Assembly: GCF_050279675.1 (NCBI RefSeq)
Contig: NZ_JBNNUK010000005.1
Location: forward strand, 124,001 to 188,000
Length of the DNA stretch: 64,000 nt
Source of the DNA: Viridibacillus sp050279675
GTDB taxonomy: Bacteria > Bacillota > Bacilli > Bacillales_A > Planococcaceae
Direction: 5' to 3'
Part shown: in pieces, positions 27,307 through 36,330 of the stretch
Layout: every line of letters starts with the position of its first letter
How positions within the stretch are numbered: position 1 is the stretch's first letter
Notes under the pieces: generated by a model
What the model saw: only the letters and a program-made list of their open reading frames with translations
The model's database searches: none
What the model was told of the DNA's origin: nothing
Program-made: the position numbers and the translations under genes

Positions 27307-27600
27307 TTATCTAAAAGAAGCGATTAAATTATGCAAGAATAGAGTGGTTAACTTTCAAGAGTTAAATGTAAAATAATCAAAAGCTTATCGTAATAGCTTT
27401 TTGAAAGCGAATGTACTTGATTACGGTATGGTAGTTTTTATGGCTTATTTGGTGAATGCAAAGGTAATGTTCCCAACATTTAAGGTACAAAAGAGAAAGA
27501 ATGCTACACTATATGTACAACAACGAGATGAACTCCTGTACTATTAGAAGATGATAGTAGAATTGTGAAATTGTAATCAAGAATGATAGGTGGCTTATTA
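27307..27600 (+). other. Non-coding stretch with gene remnants
   Basis: Short broken frames only. The end of one, PVLLEDDSRIVKL before a stop at 27572-27574, reads like a protein C-terminus but has an in-frame stop just before it. Probably relic sequence. Confidence 0.35.
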
Positions 27601-28242
27601 ATGAAACAAGCAATTATTTTTGATATGGATGGTACATTGTTTCAAACAAATTTGATCTTAGAACCTGCTTTGGCAGCAACATTTGATATCTTAAGAGCCA
27701 ATGGATCATGGGATGAGGATACGCCAATCAATACATACCGAGAAATAATGGGAGTGCCTTTACCGGTTGTTTGGGAAACGTTATGCCCACAACATTCCCC
27801 AGAGATGCGTGAAAAGAATAATGAGATTTTTCACGAAAAGACGATTAATCTGATAAAAGATAAACAAGGTGACTTATATCCTCACGCTGAACTTGTACTT
27901 GAAACGCTTAGCTTAAAATACGATTTATATATAGCGAGTAATGGACAAGCTTCTTATTTACAATCGATTGTTGATACTTACGAGCTACATAGATTTTTCA
28001 AAAAAGTATACAGTATTCAGACCATTCCTTCTGGACATAAATCGGATTTGGTAAAGATGATTTTACTAGAAAATAAAATTGAAAATGGGGTAGTTGTCGG
28101 GGATCGTTTATCAGACATTCTTGCTGCAAAAGACAATAAGTTACTCTCTATTGGTGTCAATTTCGATTTCGCTCAGACTACAGAACTAGAAAAAGCAGAT
28201 AAAGTCATTGATGATTTAAAGGAACTAATTACAATATTATAA
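27601..28242 (+). CDS. HAD-superfamily hydrolase
   Basis: 213 residues from the ATG at 27601 (AGGTGG upstream). Motif I is DMDGTLFQTN with the nucleophile Asp; motif II is in IASNGQ; the late motif GDRLSDILAAKDN holds the magnesium-binding acids. A helical cap lies between. Such enzymes are phosphatases of small metabolites, like PGP or beta-PGM relatives; the substrate is not known. It is monocistronic with a terminator. Confidence 0.85.
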   Translation: MKQAIIFDMDGTLFQTNLILEPALAATFDILRANGSWDEDTPINTYREIMGVPLPVVWETLCPQHSPEMREKNNEIFHEKTINLIKDKQGDLYPHAELVLETLSLKYDLYIASNGQASYLQSIVDTYELHRFFKKVYSIQTIPSGHKSDLVKMILLENKIENGVVVGDRLSDILAAKDNKLLSIGVNFDFAQTTELEKADKVIDDLKELITIL

Positions 28243-28246
28243 ACTG

Positions 28247-28297
28247 TACCCCTTATGGTTGAAGATTTACAGTCTACCATAAGGGGTATTTTTTTAT
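28247..28297 (+). terminator. Strong terminator after the HAD gene
   Basis: Thirteen-base-pair stem TACCCCTTATGGT/ACCATAAGGGGTA and a nine-base T run. Confidence 0.75.
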
Positions 28298-28493
28298 TTT
28301 TATGGAACCTGAATTAAGAAGTGATAAACACTAGCATTTTTATTAGATTAAGATATAGCCATTATGAAAAAACGATATTAATTTATCTAGCATATTAATA
28401 AAAAATACTATAAAATATAAGTGCAATAATACACTATTTATATTAATTTTTCTCTTTTTAGGTAGTGTTTAATAATTTGATTAGGAGAATCTG

Positions 28494-28928
28494 ATGAGAT
28501 TTAAAAACTTAGTATTACTTAATATAGTACCTGTATTATGCATTCATTCATTAGTGGTGTTGCTCAAACATATAGGGAATGCAAGGGAGTTGTCGACATT
28601 ACAAGCAGAAATTATTTTATTTACGCCGATAGTTTTATTGGCAATCAACTATAAAATAGAATCTGAAAGTAGAGGGGGATATTTTTTTAATAACTTTCTT
28701 TTCATTATTATAAGCTGTGGGATTGGACTTGCTATTTACTTTTTGGACCTTGGATTTACATTTCGAGATTGGGGTCCATACTATCCAAAAGACTTTATGC
28801 TAGAGGGGATAGGTGCACTTTTATATATGAGCAGTATAGTTCAGTGTCTAGTTGGTGGTTTAGTATGTTCAACTATATTATTCATTAAAAATATGAGAGC
28901 CAAAAGAAATGAGTTATTAAATAGGTAA
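28494..28928 (+). CDS. Four-helix membrane protein, unknown
   Basis: 144 residues with about four hydrophobic segments (LVLLNIVPVLCIHSLVVLL, ILFTPIVLLAIN, FLFIIISCGIGLAIYFL, IVQCLVGGLVCSTILFI) and a basic tail. I do not recognise a family. The start has AGGAGA upstream. Confidence 0.6.
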   Translation: MRFKNLVLLNIVPVLCIHSLVVLLKHIGNARELSTLQAEIILFTPIVLLAINYKIESESRGGYFFNNFLFIIISCGIGLAIYFLDLGFTFRDWGPYYPKDFMLEGIGALLYMSSIVQCLVGGLVCSTILFIKNMRAKRNELLNR

Positions 28929-29129
28929 TAAAGAACTTAGATTAGTTGATAATCCTAACTAATCGCACTGGAGATATTATACGAAGGGTCTAATAATACA
29001 TTTATGCTGTCAATGTAGTAAAATATGGAGATATAAAACTTGTAAATTAGTATAATGGGTACCTTTTAAGATCCTATTTGGGATGTAGCTCTAAGTTTTA
29101 AGTTCAATAAAAAGATTAATTATGTACCT

Positions 29130-29162
29130 GTGTTAGAAACGATTAATAATTGATTCTAACAC
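29130..29162. repeat. Inverted repeat upstream of the Dph6-like gene
   Basis: GTGTTAGAA and TTCTAACAC are perfect nine-base arms about 15 bases apart, ending 26 bases before the start codon. Could be an operator or a leader hairpin. Confidence 0.4.
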
Positions 29163-29188
29163 ATGCAATAAAAAGGAGTGATTCTACT

Positions 29189-29851
29189 ATGAAAAACGTA
29201 CATTTCGTTGCTTCTTGGAGTGGTGGGAAAGATTCGGCGCTGGCATATTATCGAGCACTGCAATTAGGGATGATTCCGAAGAAAATCTTAACGATGTTTG
29301 AGGATGATGGTGAGATTTCTAAGTCACATGCAGTTCCTTTAGAAGTTGTACAAGCACAAGTGGATAAATTAGGGGTACCCCTTTTAACTAAACCTGCAAG
29401 TTGGACCTCATATGAGGAACAATTTATAGATGCGATGAATGCATGTCGGACTGAAGGGATTACACACGGAGTGTTCGGTGATATTGATCTGGAAGGTCAT
29501 TTAGAGTGGGTCCAGACAACATGTGAGAAATCGGATATTATTGCAGTTCATCCATTATGGAAAATGTCGAGAAGGTCAGTGGTAGAGGAACTGTTAGAAG
29601 CTGGTTTTGAGTCGTGGATTATTGTAGTGAATACAACTATGATGCCTGCTTCTTATGTTGGGAAAAGATTGACAAAAGAATTAGTGGAAGAACTAGAAAC
29701 AGCAGGAATAGATGCGTGTGGAGAGAACGGGGAATATCACACAATTGTAGTTGATGGACCTATTTTCTCTGAGCGTGTTCCTATCTCCATTTCTGCTCCT
29801 GTAGAAAAAGGAAATTATGTTTTCTCTCCAGTTTCGTTAGAAGAAAAATGA
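29189..29851 (+). CDS. Dph6-like ATP pyrophosphatase (diphthine-ammonia ligase family)
   Basis: 220 residues from the ATG at 29189 (AAAAAGGAG upstream). It has the PP-loop SWSGGKDSALAYYRAL and the family's ENGEYHTIVVDGP near the C-terminus. In archaea and eukaryotes this fold amidates diphthine. Bacteria lack diphthamide, so the bacterial substrate is unknown; a nucleotide or cofactor amidation is likely. It is monocistronic. Confidence 0.85.
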   Translation: MKNVHFVASWSGGKDSALAYYRALQLGMIPKKILTMFEDDGEISKSHAVPLEVVQAQVDKLGVPLLTKPASWTSYEEQFIDAMNACRTEGITHGVFGDIDLEGHLEWVQTTCEKSDIIAVHPLWKMSRRSVVEELLEAGFESWIIVVNTTMMPASYVGKRLTKELVEELETAGIDACGENGEYHTIVVDGPIFSERVPISISAPVEKGNYVFSPVSLEEK

Positions 29852-29880
29852 AAAAAGGACCGCAGTATTAGTGCGGTCCC
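29850..29880 (-). terminator. Minus-strand terminator
   Basis: Stem GGACCGCA/TGCGGTCC; on the minus strand it is followed by six T. It lies behind the hydrolase remnant on the minus strand and also after the Dph6-like gene. Confidence 0.6.
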
Positions 29881-29973
29881 TATAACTCTGTTTCTTCAAC
29901 TAATCGTTTGATCTCTGAAACTTAATAATAAAGTGTGATCAAAATAAATTCTTTCTTTATCATAATTCTATAG

Positions 29974-30195
29974 TCATTCCCGGCCCGCCTCGTAAAACTT
30001 CTGTGCTACCATATCCGGCCTTGTACGCGTATCCGTAAAGTGGTCGCCATCGCCGACGATCAGACGGGACTGGCCGAGCCGTATGGACATATGCGGATGC
30101 CAGCCGAAGTCCTCTCCTTGTGGCAATGCGTTGTCTTGGTAGAAATAGAGATAGCTTTTGGGAATAGACAGCGCGCTATCCCATAGGTTTAAGTA
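29974..30195 (-). pseudogene. C-terminal remnant of an alpha/beta hydrolase
   Basis: About 70 codons read PKSYLYFYQDNALP, WHPHMSIRLGQSRLI and a tail with GDHFTDTRTRPDMVAQKFYE, like the last third of an alpha/beta hydrolase with its His-containing loop. The frame has a stop just upstream and no credible start. This stretch is visibly richer in G and C than the surroundings (many CGG, GCC and CGC), so it was probably acquired from another lineage and then lost its first part. Confidence 0.6.
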
Positions 30196-30328
30196 CATAA
30201 ATATCCCAAAATGCTCTTAGAAAAACTAAATAGGTGATTTGGTTATAAACTAACAAACTTTATTACAGAGCAACAATCTCTCTTTAATGTTTGATTTGTA
30301 TGAATGCTGATTTATTTAGAAATTTTTA

Positions 30329-30360
30329 TAAAAAGGACTGAGCATTTAACAACTCAGTCT
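30329..30360 (-). terminator. Terminator of the PTS operon
   Basis: Minus-strand stem AGACTGAG/CTCAGTCC followed by TTTTTA, directly after the EIICB gene. Confidence 0.7.
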
Positions 30361-30372
30361 AGTAAATTATTA

Positions 30373-31824
30373 TTATTTTCGTATCTTTTCAATCTCATCT
30401 GCAACAAACTGTACATTTGTTCCTACGATTACTTGAATACTTTGTGGTCCTACTATATTAATACCAGGAACACCAGTAGCCTTAATTTTCTTTTGATCAA
30501 CAACATCCATATTTTTTACTTCTATACGTAGTCGAGTTGCACAGTGGTCAACGGAAGTTACGTTTTTATCGCCACCTAACGCATCGTAAATTTTAGATGC
30601 CATGTCTGAGAATTTATTACCTGATGTAGTGTCTCCAGCTTCATCTATTTCTACATCTTCATCGTCTTCTCTACCAGGTGTTTTCAAGTTGAATTTCACG
30701 ATTAAGAATCGGAATATGAAATAGTAAATGACTGCAAATACTAAGCCCTGGACGATTAACATTAAAGGTTGGTTAGCAAGTGGTAATCTAGAACTTAAGA
30801 AGAAGTCGATGAAACCCGCACTAAATGTAAAACCTGCTGTCCAGTGGAATGTTGCAGCGATAAATAAGGATAAACCTGTTAAAGCAGCATGTACTACATA
30901 AAGAGCTGGTGCTAAGAACATAAATGCAAATTCAAGTGGTTCAGTTACCCCTGTAAAGAATGCAGCGAAACCTGCAGCTAACATTAAAGAAGCAGCTTGT
31001 TTTTTTCTTTTTGTTTTAGCAGTATGATACATTGCTAAAGCAGCAGCTGGTAATCCAAACATCATGATTGGGAAGAAACCTGCTTGATACATTCCGGTAA
31101 CACCTTTTGTGCCAGTTCCTTTCCAAAAATTACCTATATCCTCTATGCCAGCAACATCAAACCAAAATACGGAGTTCAATGCATGGTGTAATCCTGTTGG
31201 GATCAATAGGCGGTTAAAGAATCCGTATAACCCTGCACCAGTAGCACCTAATCCACTAATACCTTCACCAAAACTAACTAATGCAGAATATACAACTGGC
31301 CAGATAAAGAACAATGCCGCAGAAACGACTAGCATAGAAGCAGCTGTCATTATGGGAACTAATCGTTTACCACTAAAGAATGCTAAGAAATCAGGTAATT
31401 GAGTACGACTAAAGCGATTGTACATAATTGACGCGGTAATTCCAGATAAAATACCTATAAATTGATTTGCGATTTTTCCGAAAGCAGGGTTTACATCTGC
31501 TACATCAATGCCTAGTAGCATTGCTACCGAATCTGTAGAAAGCAATGTTGTCACAACTAAGAAGGCAACTAATCCACTTAAAGCAGCAGAACCATCTTTA
31601 TTTTTTGACATACCTAAAGCTACCCCTACGGCAAACAGTATAGACATATTTGGACTATCAAGAATTGCATTTCCAGCTTTAATTAAGAAAGCTGCTAATA
31701 CATTTCCAGAACCCCAGCCATCAGGGTCAATCCAATAGCCGATACCCATCAAAATTGCCGCTGCTGGCAAAACAGCTACTGGTAACATTAATGAACGGCC
31801 AAGCTTTTGTAGATATTTCATCAT
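30373..31824 (-). CDS. nagP: PTS EIICB, N-acetylglucosamine type
   Basis: 483 residues: a transport domain EIIC with about 8-10 membrane helices (LPVAVLPAAAILMGIGYW is typical of NagE/NagP), the substrate-site segment GVTEPLEFAF, a linker rich in Asp/Glu (about 390-405), and an EIIB domain with phospho-cysteine in VDHCATRLR. No EIIA domain is attached; that is a separate gene upstream. It imports and phosphorylates an amino sugar, most likely GlcNAc, with glucose possible. It is the last gene of a three-gene operon. Confidence 0.88.
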   Translation of the reverse strand: MMKYLQKLGRSLMLPVAVLPAAAILMGIGYWIDPDGWGSGNVLAAFLIKAGNAILDSPNMSILFAVGVALGMSKNKDGSAALSGLVAFLVVTTLLSTDSVAMLLGIDVADVNPAFGKIANQFIGILSGITASIMYNRFSRTQLPDFLAFFSGKRLVPIMTAASMLVVSAALFFIWPVVYSALVSFGEGISGLGATGAGLYGFFNRLLIPTGLHHALNSVFWFDVAGIEDIGNFWKGTGTKGVTGMYQAGFFPIMMFGLPAAALAMYHTAKTKRKKQAASLMLAAGFAAFFTGVTEPLEFAFMFLAPALYVVHAALTGLSLFIAATFHWTAGFTFSAGFIDFFLSSRLPLANQPLMLIVQGLVFAVIYYFIFRFLIVKFNLKTPGREDDEDVEIDEAGDTTSGNKFSDMASKIYDALGGDKNVTSVDHCATRLRIEVKNMDVVDQKKIKATGVPGINIVGPQSIQVIVGTNVQFVADEIEKIRK

Positions 31825-31891
31825 ACATAATTCACTCCAATACAGAATATTTAGAAAACTGCGTTTAAAAAAATAAAATAATATCGAGTTT

Positions 31892-32710
31892 TTATTGCTT
31901 TTGTAACCTTTCTATATGAACCGCAATGTAACCTAACTCATGATCTGGTAAGTCAATACCATGCAACTTCTTTAACTCTTTGGTCACTTCGACGGCGCAA
32001 TTGTACGAATAAGGAAATTTCTTTTTAATCATGACAAGCATTTCTTCATCCATTGTATGAAGCTCATAATGATTCATCCTTGTTAAAGCAAATCGTAAAT
32101 GAGTGATTAGACGATGATAGGATATGTCGTTTTCCTCGAGATGTATGTTTAATTTCTTTTGAATAATTTGAACCATATTCCGAATAATCGTCGTTTGCTT
32201 TAACGTTTGATGTAAATCGCCTCCTTGTAATTTCATCGTATGGATATGAAGAGCGATGTAAGCAGCTTCATCTTCCGGCATTTCAACTTGGCATTTTTCT
32301 TTTATATGTTGTATTGCCCAAAGACCAATCTCAAATTCTCTCCTATATAAGATTTTTATCTCAGGTAAAAGCTTGTTATTGAGTTGAATACCATCTTCTA
32401 ATCTTTCAATAGCGAATGATACATGGTCAGTAAGTACAATATGAATACGTTCGTCTAACTTTCCACCAATATATTCCTGAGCGTACGAAATAATTTCTTC
32501 GGAGATTGTAAAATGTTCTTCAGGTATTCGACTTAATAATTGTTGAAGTTTGTCATTTTCCCTCATAACAAATATTTTTTCTATTCTATCTAGATTAACG
32601 ATATCGTTTCGTTTTTTATTAAAAGCAACTCCCGATCCCACAGCAATCTTCTCACGCTCGTTATCTAGTACAACTACGGCATTATTATTGAGAATCTTCG
32701 TTATTTTCAT
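31892..32710 (-). CDS. BglG/SacY-family transcriptional antiterminator
   Basis: 272 residues: an N-terminal RNA-binding CAT domain (KITKILNNNAVVVL, then FNKKRNDIV) and two PRD domains whose phosphorylatable His lie in HVSFAIERL, ALHIH and in the second PRD near HELGYIAVHIERL. Such proteins bind a RAT hairpin in the leader RNA and prevent termination when the sugar is present. It stands between the EIIA and EIICB genes, and a matching RAT is found upstream of EIIA, so it likely controls its own operon. Confidence 0.92.
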   Translation of the reverse strand: MKITKILNNNAVVVLDNEREKIAVGSGVAFNKKRNDIVNLDRIEKIFVMRENDKLQQLLSRIPEEHFTISEEIISYAQEYIGGKLDERIHIVLTDHVSFAIERLEDGIQLNNKLLPEIKILYRREFEIGLWAIQHIKEKCQVEMPEDEAAYIALHIHTMKLQGGDLHQTLKQTTIIRNMVQIIQKKLNIHLEENDISYHRLITHLRFALTRMNHYELHTMDEEMLVMIKKKFPYSYNCAVEVTKELKKLHGIDLPDHELGYIAVHIERLQKQ

Positions 32711-32752
32711 CGAAAGCGATCTCTCCCTTACTTACGATAATTTAATGATTCA

Positions 32753-33235
32753 CTACTTAGCAGAGATGGTCATTAAGATGGTTTTATCTTGAATACCTGT
32801 TTTTGAATAATGGCATTGAATGTCTTTGTCAGTGCTATTAGTAACAATGATTGGTGTAACTATGTTTTTTGCGTTTTCTCGAATATATTCCCAGTCCACT
32901 TCGATAAGAACTTGCCCAGTAGAAACTTTATCACCTGCACTTACAAATACAGTAAATCCTTTTCCCCCTAATGAGACCGTTTCCAAACCAATGTGAATGA
33001 GAATTTCTGAACCGTCGGTCGAGCGTATTCCTATGGCATGCTTTGTATCTGAAACGAGAACTATTTCTCCTTCTACAGGGGCATGAACACGCCCATTTGA
33101 AGGGATAATAGCGACACCTTCTCCCATCATTTTTTGGCTGAAGACGGGATCAGGAACTTCACCTAATGGAATAATCTCTCCATTTATAGGTGCCAAAACT
33201 TCTAAACTACGTTTTTTAAATAAATTTGATAGCAT
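32753..33235 (-). CDS. PTS EIIA, glucose family
   Basis: 160 residues from the ATG at 33235 (AAAGGAG upstream); a longer reading from 33310 would cross the leader terminator. The phosphoryl-accepting His lies in ILIHIGLETV and the second active-site His is represented by GRVHAPVEGE. It passes phosphate from HPr to the EIIB domain of the downstream transporter. It is the first gene of the operon, behind the RAT/terminator leader. Confidence 0.9.
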   Translation of the reverse strand: MLSNLFKKRSLEVLAPINGEIIPLGEVPDPVFSQKMMGEGVAIIPSNGRVHAPVEGEIVLVSDTKHAIGIRSTDGSEILIHIGLETVSLGGKGFTVFVSAGDKVSTGQVLIEVDWEYIRENAKNIVTPIIVTNSTDKDIQCHYSKTGIQDKTILMTISAK

Positions 33236-33288
33236 GAAAAAACTCCTTTGTTGAGTAATGTGATAACGCTGCCGCAATAGAAAAGCGT

Positions 33289-33348
33289 AAAAAAGGCATG
33301 GGGGCAACAAAGTAGTTTTTTACAACTGCTCTGTTTACCACCATGCCT
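33289..33348 (-). terminator. Regulated leader terminator of the PTS operon
   Basis: Read on the minus strand, AGGCATGG..GG pairs with CCCCCATGCCT and is followed by six T. Its left arm overlaps the RAT, so RAT folding and termination exclude each other. Confidence 0.85.
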
Positions 33349-33368
33349 GATCGTATCAGTAACATGCG
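33342..33368 (-). promoter_or_regulatory. RAT (ribonucleic antiterminator) site
   Basis: Minus-strand sequence GTTACTGATACGATCAGGCA matches the RAT consensus bound by SacY/LicT/GlcT-type proteins and overlaps the left arm of the terminator. Confidence 0.85.
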
Positions 33369-33642
33369 ACTCGTTATTGAGTTAATATTCAGATAATATC
33401 ATTAAATATTTTACTATTCAATAGAAATGTGAAAAAAAGTTAAAATTTTGTAACATTTGTAATGAATTATATGAAGGGGATATAGTTTTAAGTACAAGTT
33501 TCAGAAAAAATACATCGAACTTAATCAAGTTATTTTAGTAAGAGATTATAGAAGAGCGTGCACCTTGTTTTTTAGAATTTTAAATGAAGGATTAAAAAAA
33601 TTTTATATACTTGCATACTTCATAATATAAGAGTACGCTTAT

Positions 33643-33658
33643 ATAAGCGAATGATTAT
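33643..33658. promoter_or_regulatory. ArsR operator-like site 1
   Basis: ATAAGCGAATGATTAT, 18-33 bases before the arsR start. It agrees with the site before arsM at 12 of 16 positions. A perfect palindrome, CGCTTATATAAGCG (33636-33649), overlaps it. Confidence 0.6.
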
Positions 33659-33675
33659 ATAAAAGAGGTGGGATT

Positions 33676-33999
33676 GTGGATTCTTTAACAGCAATGGAAA
33701 AACAGTTAAAGGCCGTAAGTGATGCAAACCGTTTAAAGTTGTTAGCCTGTTTAAAGCAAGGCGAGGTCTGTGTATGTGATTTAGTTGATGTCCTGCAGGT
33801 TTCACAGCCAGCTGTTAGTCAACAATTACGTAAATTAAAAGAGGCTGGCATCATCTTAGAAAGAAAAAAAGGGACTTGGAAACATTATCGATTACATGAA
33901 GAACAATCTCCATATATCCAAGCAATTATTGATGAATTAGAACCAATCTCATTTAAGCATTGTGGACCAACTTGTTCTTCCCAAGAAGGGGATGATTGA
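33676..33999 (+). CDS. arsR: ArsR arsenic-responsive repressor
   Basis: 107 residues from a GTG with GAGGTGGG upstream. The winged helix (DVLQVSQPAVSQQLRKLKEA) carries the metal-sensing pair in EVCVCDL just before the recognition helix. More cysteines lie near the C-terminus (HCGPTCSS). It represses the arsenic operon until As(III) binds the Cys pair. Its stop overlaps the start of the pump gene by four bases. Confidence 0.93.
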   Translation: MDSLTAMEKQLKAVSDANRLKLLACLKQGEVCVCDLVDVLQVSQPAVSQQLRKLKEAGIILERKKGTWKHYRLHEEQSPYIQAIIDELEPISFKHCGPTCSSQEGDD

Positions 34000-35054
34000 A
34001 GGTGGAGAAACGGTTAACCAAACAGCTATCTTTTTTAGATCGGTATTTAACGTTGTGGATTTTCATTGCAATGGGGTTAGGTGTTCTTATAAGCGTCATT
34101 GCACCAAATTTTAAAGATACATTAGATACTTTTTCGGTAGGTACTACGTCTATTCCAATTGCTATCGGATTAATTGTCATGCTTTATGCACCTCTTGCTA
34201 AAGTAAAATATGAAGAGATATGGCGTGTATTTAAAGATTGGAAAGTTCTATTGCTCTCACTAATACAAAACTGGCTATTAGGCCCGTTCTTAATGTTTTT
34301 CCTAGCCATCATCTTCCTACATGATTATCCAGAGTATATGGCGGGGCTAATTATGATTGGCCTAGCGAGATGTATTGCAATGGTCATTGTTTGGAATGAT
34401 TTGGCGCGAGGGGACAACGAGTATGTGGCAGGGCTAGTTGCCTTTAACTCTGTATTCCAAATTTTATTCTATTCTGTATTTGCCTATTTCTTTTTAAATA
34501 TCATGCCTGGCTGGTTTGGATTAGAAAATCTAAATATTTCTATTTCAATGTGGGAAATTACAAAAAGTGTACTAATTTACTTAGGTATCCCATTTGTTGC
34601 AGGTATTTTAACGCGCATTATTGGTATTAAAGTGAAGGGGATCGAGTGGTATGAAAATCACTTCATTCCTAAGATTTCTCCATTAACATTGATTGCATTA
34701 TTGTTCACTATTGTCATGATGTTTTCTTTAAAAGGGGATAAGATTATTGAATTACCAGTGGATGTAATTCGTATAGCCATTCCTCTATTAATCTATTTCT
34801 TGATCATGTTTGTCGTGTCGTTCTTTGCTTCAAGAAAGGCAGGAGCAAATTATCCAGTTACAGCAGCACTTTCATTTACTGCTGCTAGCAATAACTTTGA
34901 ATTAGCGATAGCAGTAGCTGTTGGTGTGTTTGGTATCCATAGTGGTGCCGCGTTTGCCGCTGTTATTGGTCCGCTTGTCGAAGTACCGGTGTTAATAGCT
35001 CTAGTAGGAGTAGCGCTTAGATGGAAAAAGAAATATTTTGAAGTTAAATTGTAA
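33996..35054 (+). CDS. arsB: ACR3-type arsenite efflux pump
   Basis: 352 residues, ten membrane helices. The conserved Cys of the ACR3 family lies in GLARCIAMVIVWND. The C-terminal half shows AASNNFELAIAVAVGVFG, also typical. It exports As(OH)3 driven by the proton gradient. The TTG start overlaps the arsR stop codon, which indicates translational coupling. A weak terminator and then arsM follow. Confidence 0.93.
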   Translation: MKVEKRLTKQLSFLDRYLTLWIFIAMGLGVLISVIAPNFKDTLDTFSVGTTSIPIAIGLIVMLYAPLAKVKYEEIWRVFKDWKVLLLSLIQNWLLGPFLMFFLAIIFLHDYPEYMAGLIMIGLARCIAMVIVWNDLARGDNEYVAGLVAFNSVFQILFYSVFAYFFLNIMPGWFGLENLNISISMWEITKSVLIYLGIPFVAGILTRIIGIKVKGIEWYENHFIPKISPLTLIALLFTIVMMFSLKGDKIIELPVDVIRIAIPLLIYFLIMFVVSFFASRKAGANYPVTAALSFTAASNNFELAIAVAVGVFGIHSGAAFAAVIGPLVEVPVLIALVGVALRWKKKYFEVKL

Positions 35055-35076
35055 GTATTGAATCACACGATTTACG

Positions 35077-35101
35077 CCTAGCATTGTCTAGGTTTTATTT
35101 T
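35077..35101 (+). terminator. Weak terminator after the arsenite pump
   Basis: Stem CCTAG/CTAGG followed by TTTTATTTT. Confidence 0.5.
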
Positions 35102-35111
35102 AAAGTATTAT

Positions 35112-35127
35112 ATAAGTGAACACTTAT
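35112..35127. promoter_or_regulatory. ArsR operator-like site 2
   Basis: A perfect 7-2-7 palindrome, ATAAGTGAACACTTAT, 27 bases before the arsM start. It matches the arsR promoter site at 12 of 16 positions. Confidence 0.65.
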
Positions 35128-35153
35128 GTATGCATGTAGACGGAGGGTAAAAA

Positions 35154-35957
35154 ATGACAGAAATGAAAAACGATCAAATACGCCAAGGGGTGCGTGATAA
35201 CTATAAACGAGTAGCGTTAAAAAATATTGATACAAACAGTTGCTGTGCTCCGAGCTGTTGCACACCCGATGAAAATCAAAATAGCTCTGTAAAAGAGATT
35301 TCAAAAAAAATGGGTTACACAACTGAAGAACTTACAAGCATTCCGAATGGTGCCAATATGGGATTAGGATGTGGGAATCCACAAGCAATTGCAGCTTTAA
35401 AAGAAGGTGAAACTGTTCTAGATTTAGGCTCTGCTGGGGGATTCGACTGCTTCTTAGCTGCGCCTAAAGTGGGTTCAAATGGGAAAGTCATTGGTGTAAA
35501 TATGACACCAGAAATGATTTCAAAAGCCCGGAAAAACGCAGATAAACCGCAATTTAATCATGTAGAATTTCGCCTAGGTGAGATTGAAAATTTACCAGTT
35601 GAAGATCAATCTGTCGATGTTATCATGTCAAACTGTGTCATAAATTTATCACCAAATAAATTGCGCGTTTTTGAAGAGGCATACCGTGTTCTAAAAGAAG
35701 GCGGTTGTTTAGCCATTTCAGATGTAATTTTAACAACAACTTTACCAATTGACATGAAACAAAAAATAGCGCTATATTCAGGCTGCATTACAGGGGCTTC
35801 ACCAATCGAAGAATTGAAGGCTAACTTGCAAGAAGCGGGATTTAAAAATATTAAAATCACTCCTAAAGATGAGTCGAAAGAATTTATCAATGAATGGGCA
35901 CCAGGACATCAAGTGGAAGAATATATCGTATCGGCTATTATTCAAGCTGAGAAATAG
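35154..35957 (+). CDS. arsM: Arsenite S-adenosylmethionine methyltransferase
   Basis: 267 residues. The arsenic-binding cysteines are present: the N-terminal SCCAPSCC, then GLGCGNP, SNCVINL and SGCITGAS. Motif I reads DLGSAGGFDC where most relatives have DLGSGGGFDC, so one glycine of the SAM loop is Ala. It methylates As(III) to volatile or less toxic forms. It has its own operator-like palindrome and forms a regulon with arsR and the pump upstream. Confidence 0.93.
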   Translation: MTEMKNDQIRQGVRDNYKRVALKNIDTNSCCAPSCCTPDENQNSSVKEISKKMGYTTEELTSIPNGANMGLGCGNPQAIAALKEGETVLDLGSAGGFDCFLAAPKVGSNGKVIGVNMTPEMISKARKNADKPQFNHVEFRLGEIENLPVEDQSVDVIMSNCVINLSPNKLRVFEEAYRVLKEGGCLAISDVILTTTLPIDMKQKIALYSGCITGASPIEELKANLQEAGFKNIKITPKDESKEFINEWAPGHQVEEYIVSAIIQAEK

Positions 35958-36105
35958 AATGATATACAGCTTTTGATATGAAATGGATAAAAGTGGTAGT
36001 TAGAACAAATTATATAAATCAAAATAATTGAGTAAAAAATGACTTCGCTAAAATAGGAGGGCACTGAAAAACTTACGTTTTTAAAATGAAATGTTCTTCA
36101 ATAGT

Positions 36106-36157
36106 AAACACCGGCACTTTTTGTTCGATTTTGAACAGAAAGTGCCGGTGTTTTTTT
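36106..36157 (+). terminator. Strong terminator downstream of arsM
   Basis: Fourteen-base-pair stem AACACCGGCACTTT/AAAGTGCCGGTGTT followed by seven T, about 150 bases after arsM. Confidence 0.8.
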
Positions 36158-36190
36158 GTATTTCCCTTATTCTACATTTAATAGCTTCAA

Positions 36191-36240
36191 GGTTCGTCCC
36201 CAGGAAAGCGTCCGCCGGAACGGAAATTAACGGCATCGAA
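36191..36240 (+). repeat. Partial copy of a Bacillales intergenic repeat
   Basis: GGAAAGCGTCCGCCGGAACG followed by GAAATTAACGGC is nearly the same as the right half of the larger element at 43770-43900. The left half is missing or degenerate. Confidence 0.6.
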
Positions 36241-36330
36241 GAAAAAGCCACAGCTAAAATTCATTTTATGGTATTTTTCAGTGCCTTCCTAAAATAGCGG
36301 AGTCATTTTTAAAAATTCCATACGCTTCTA

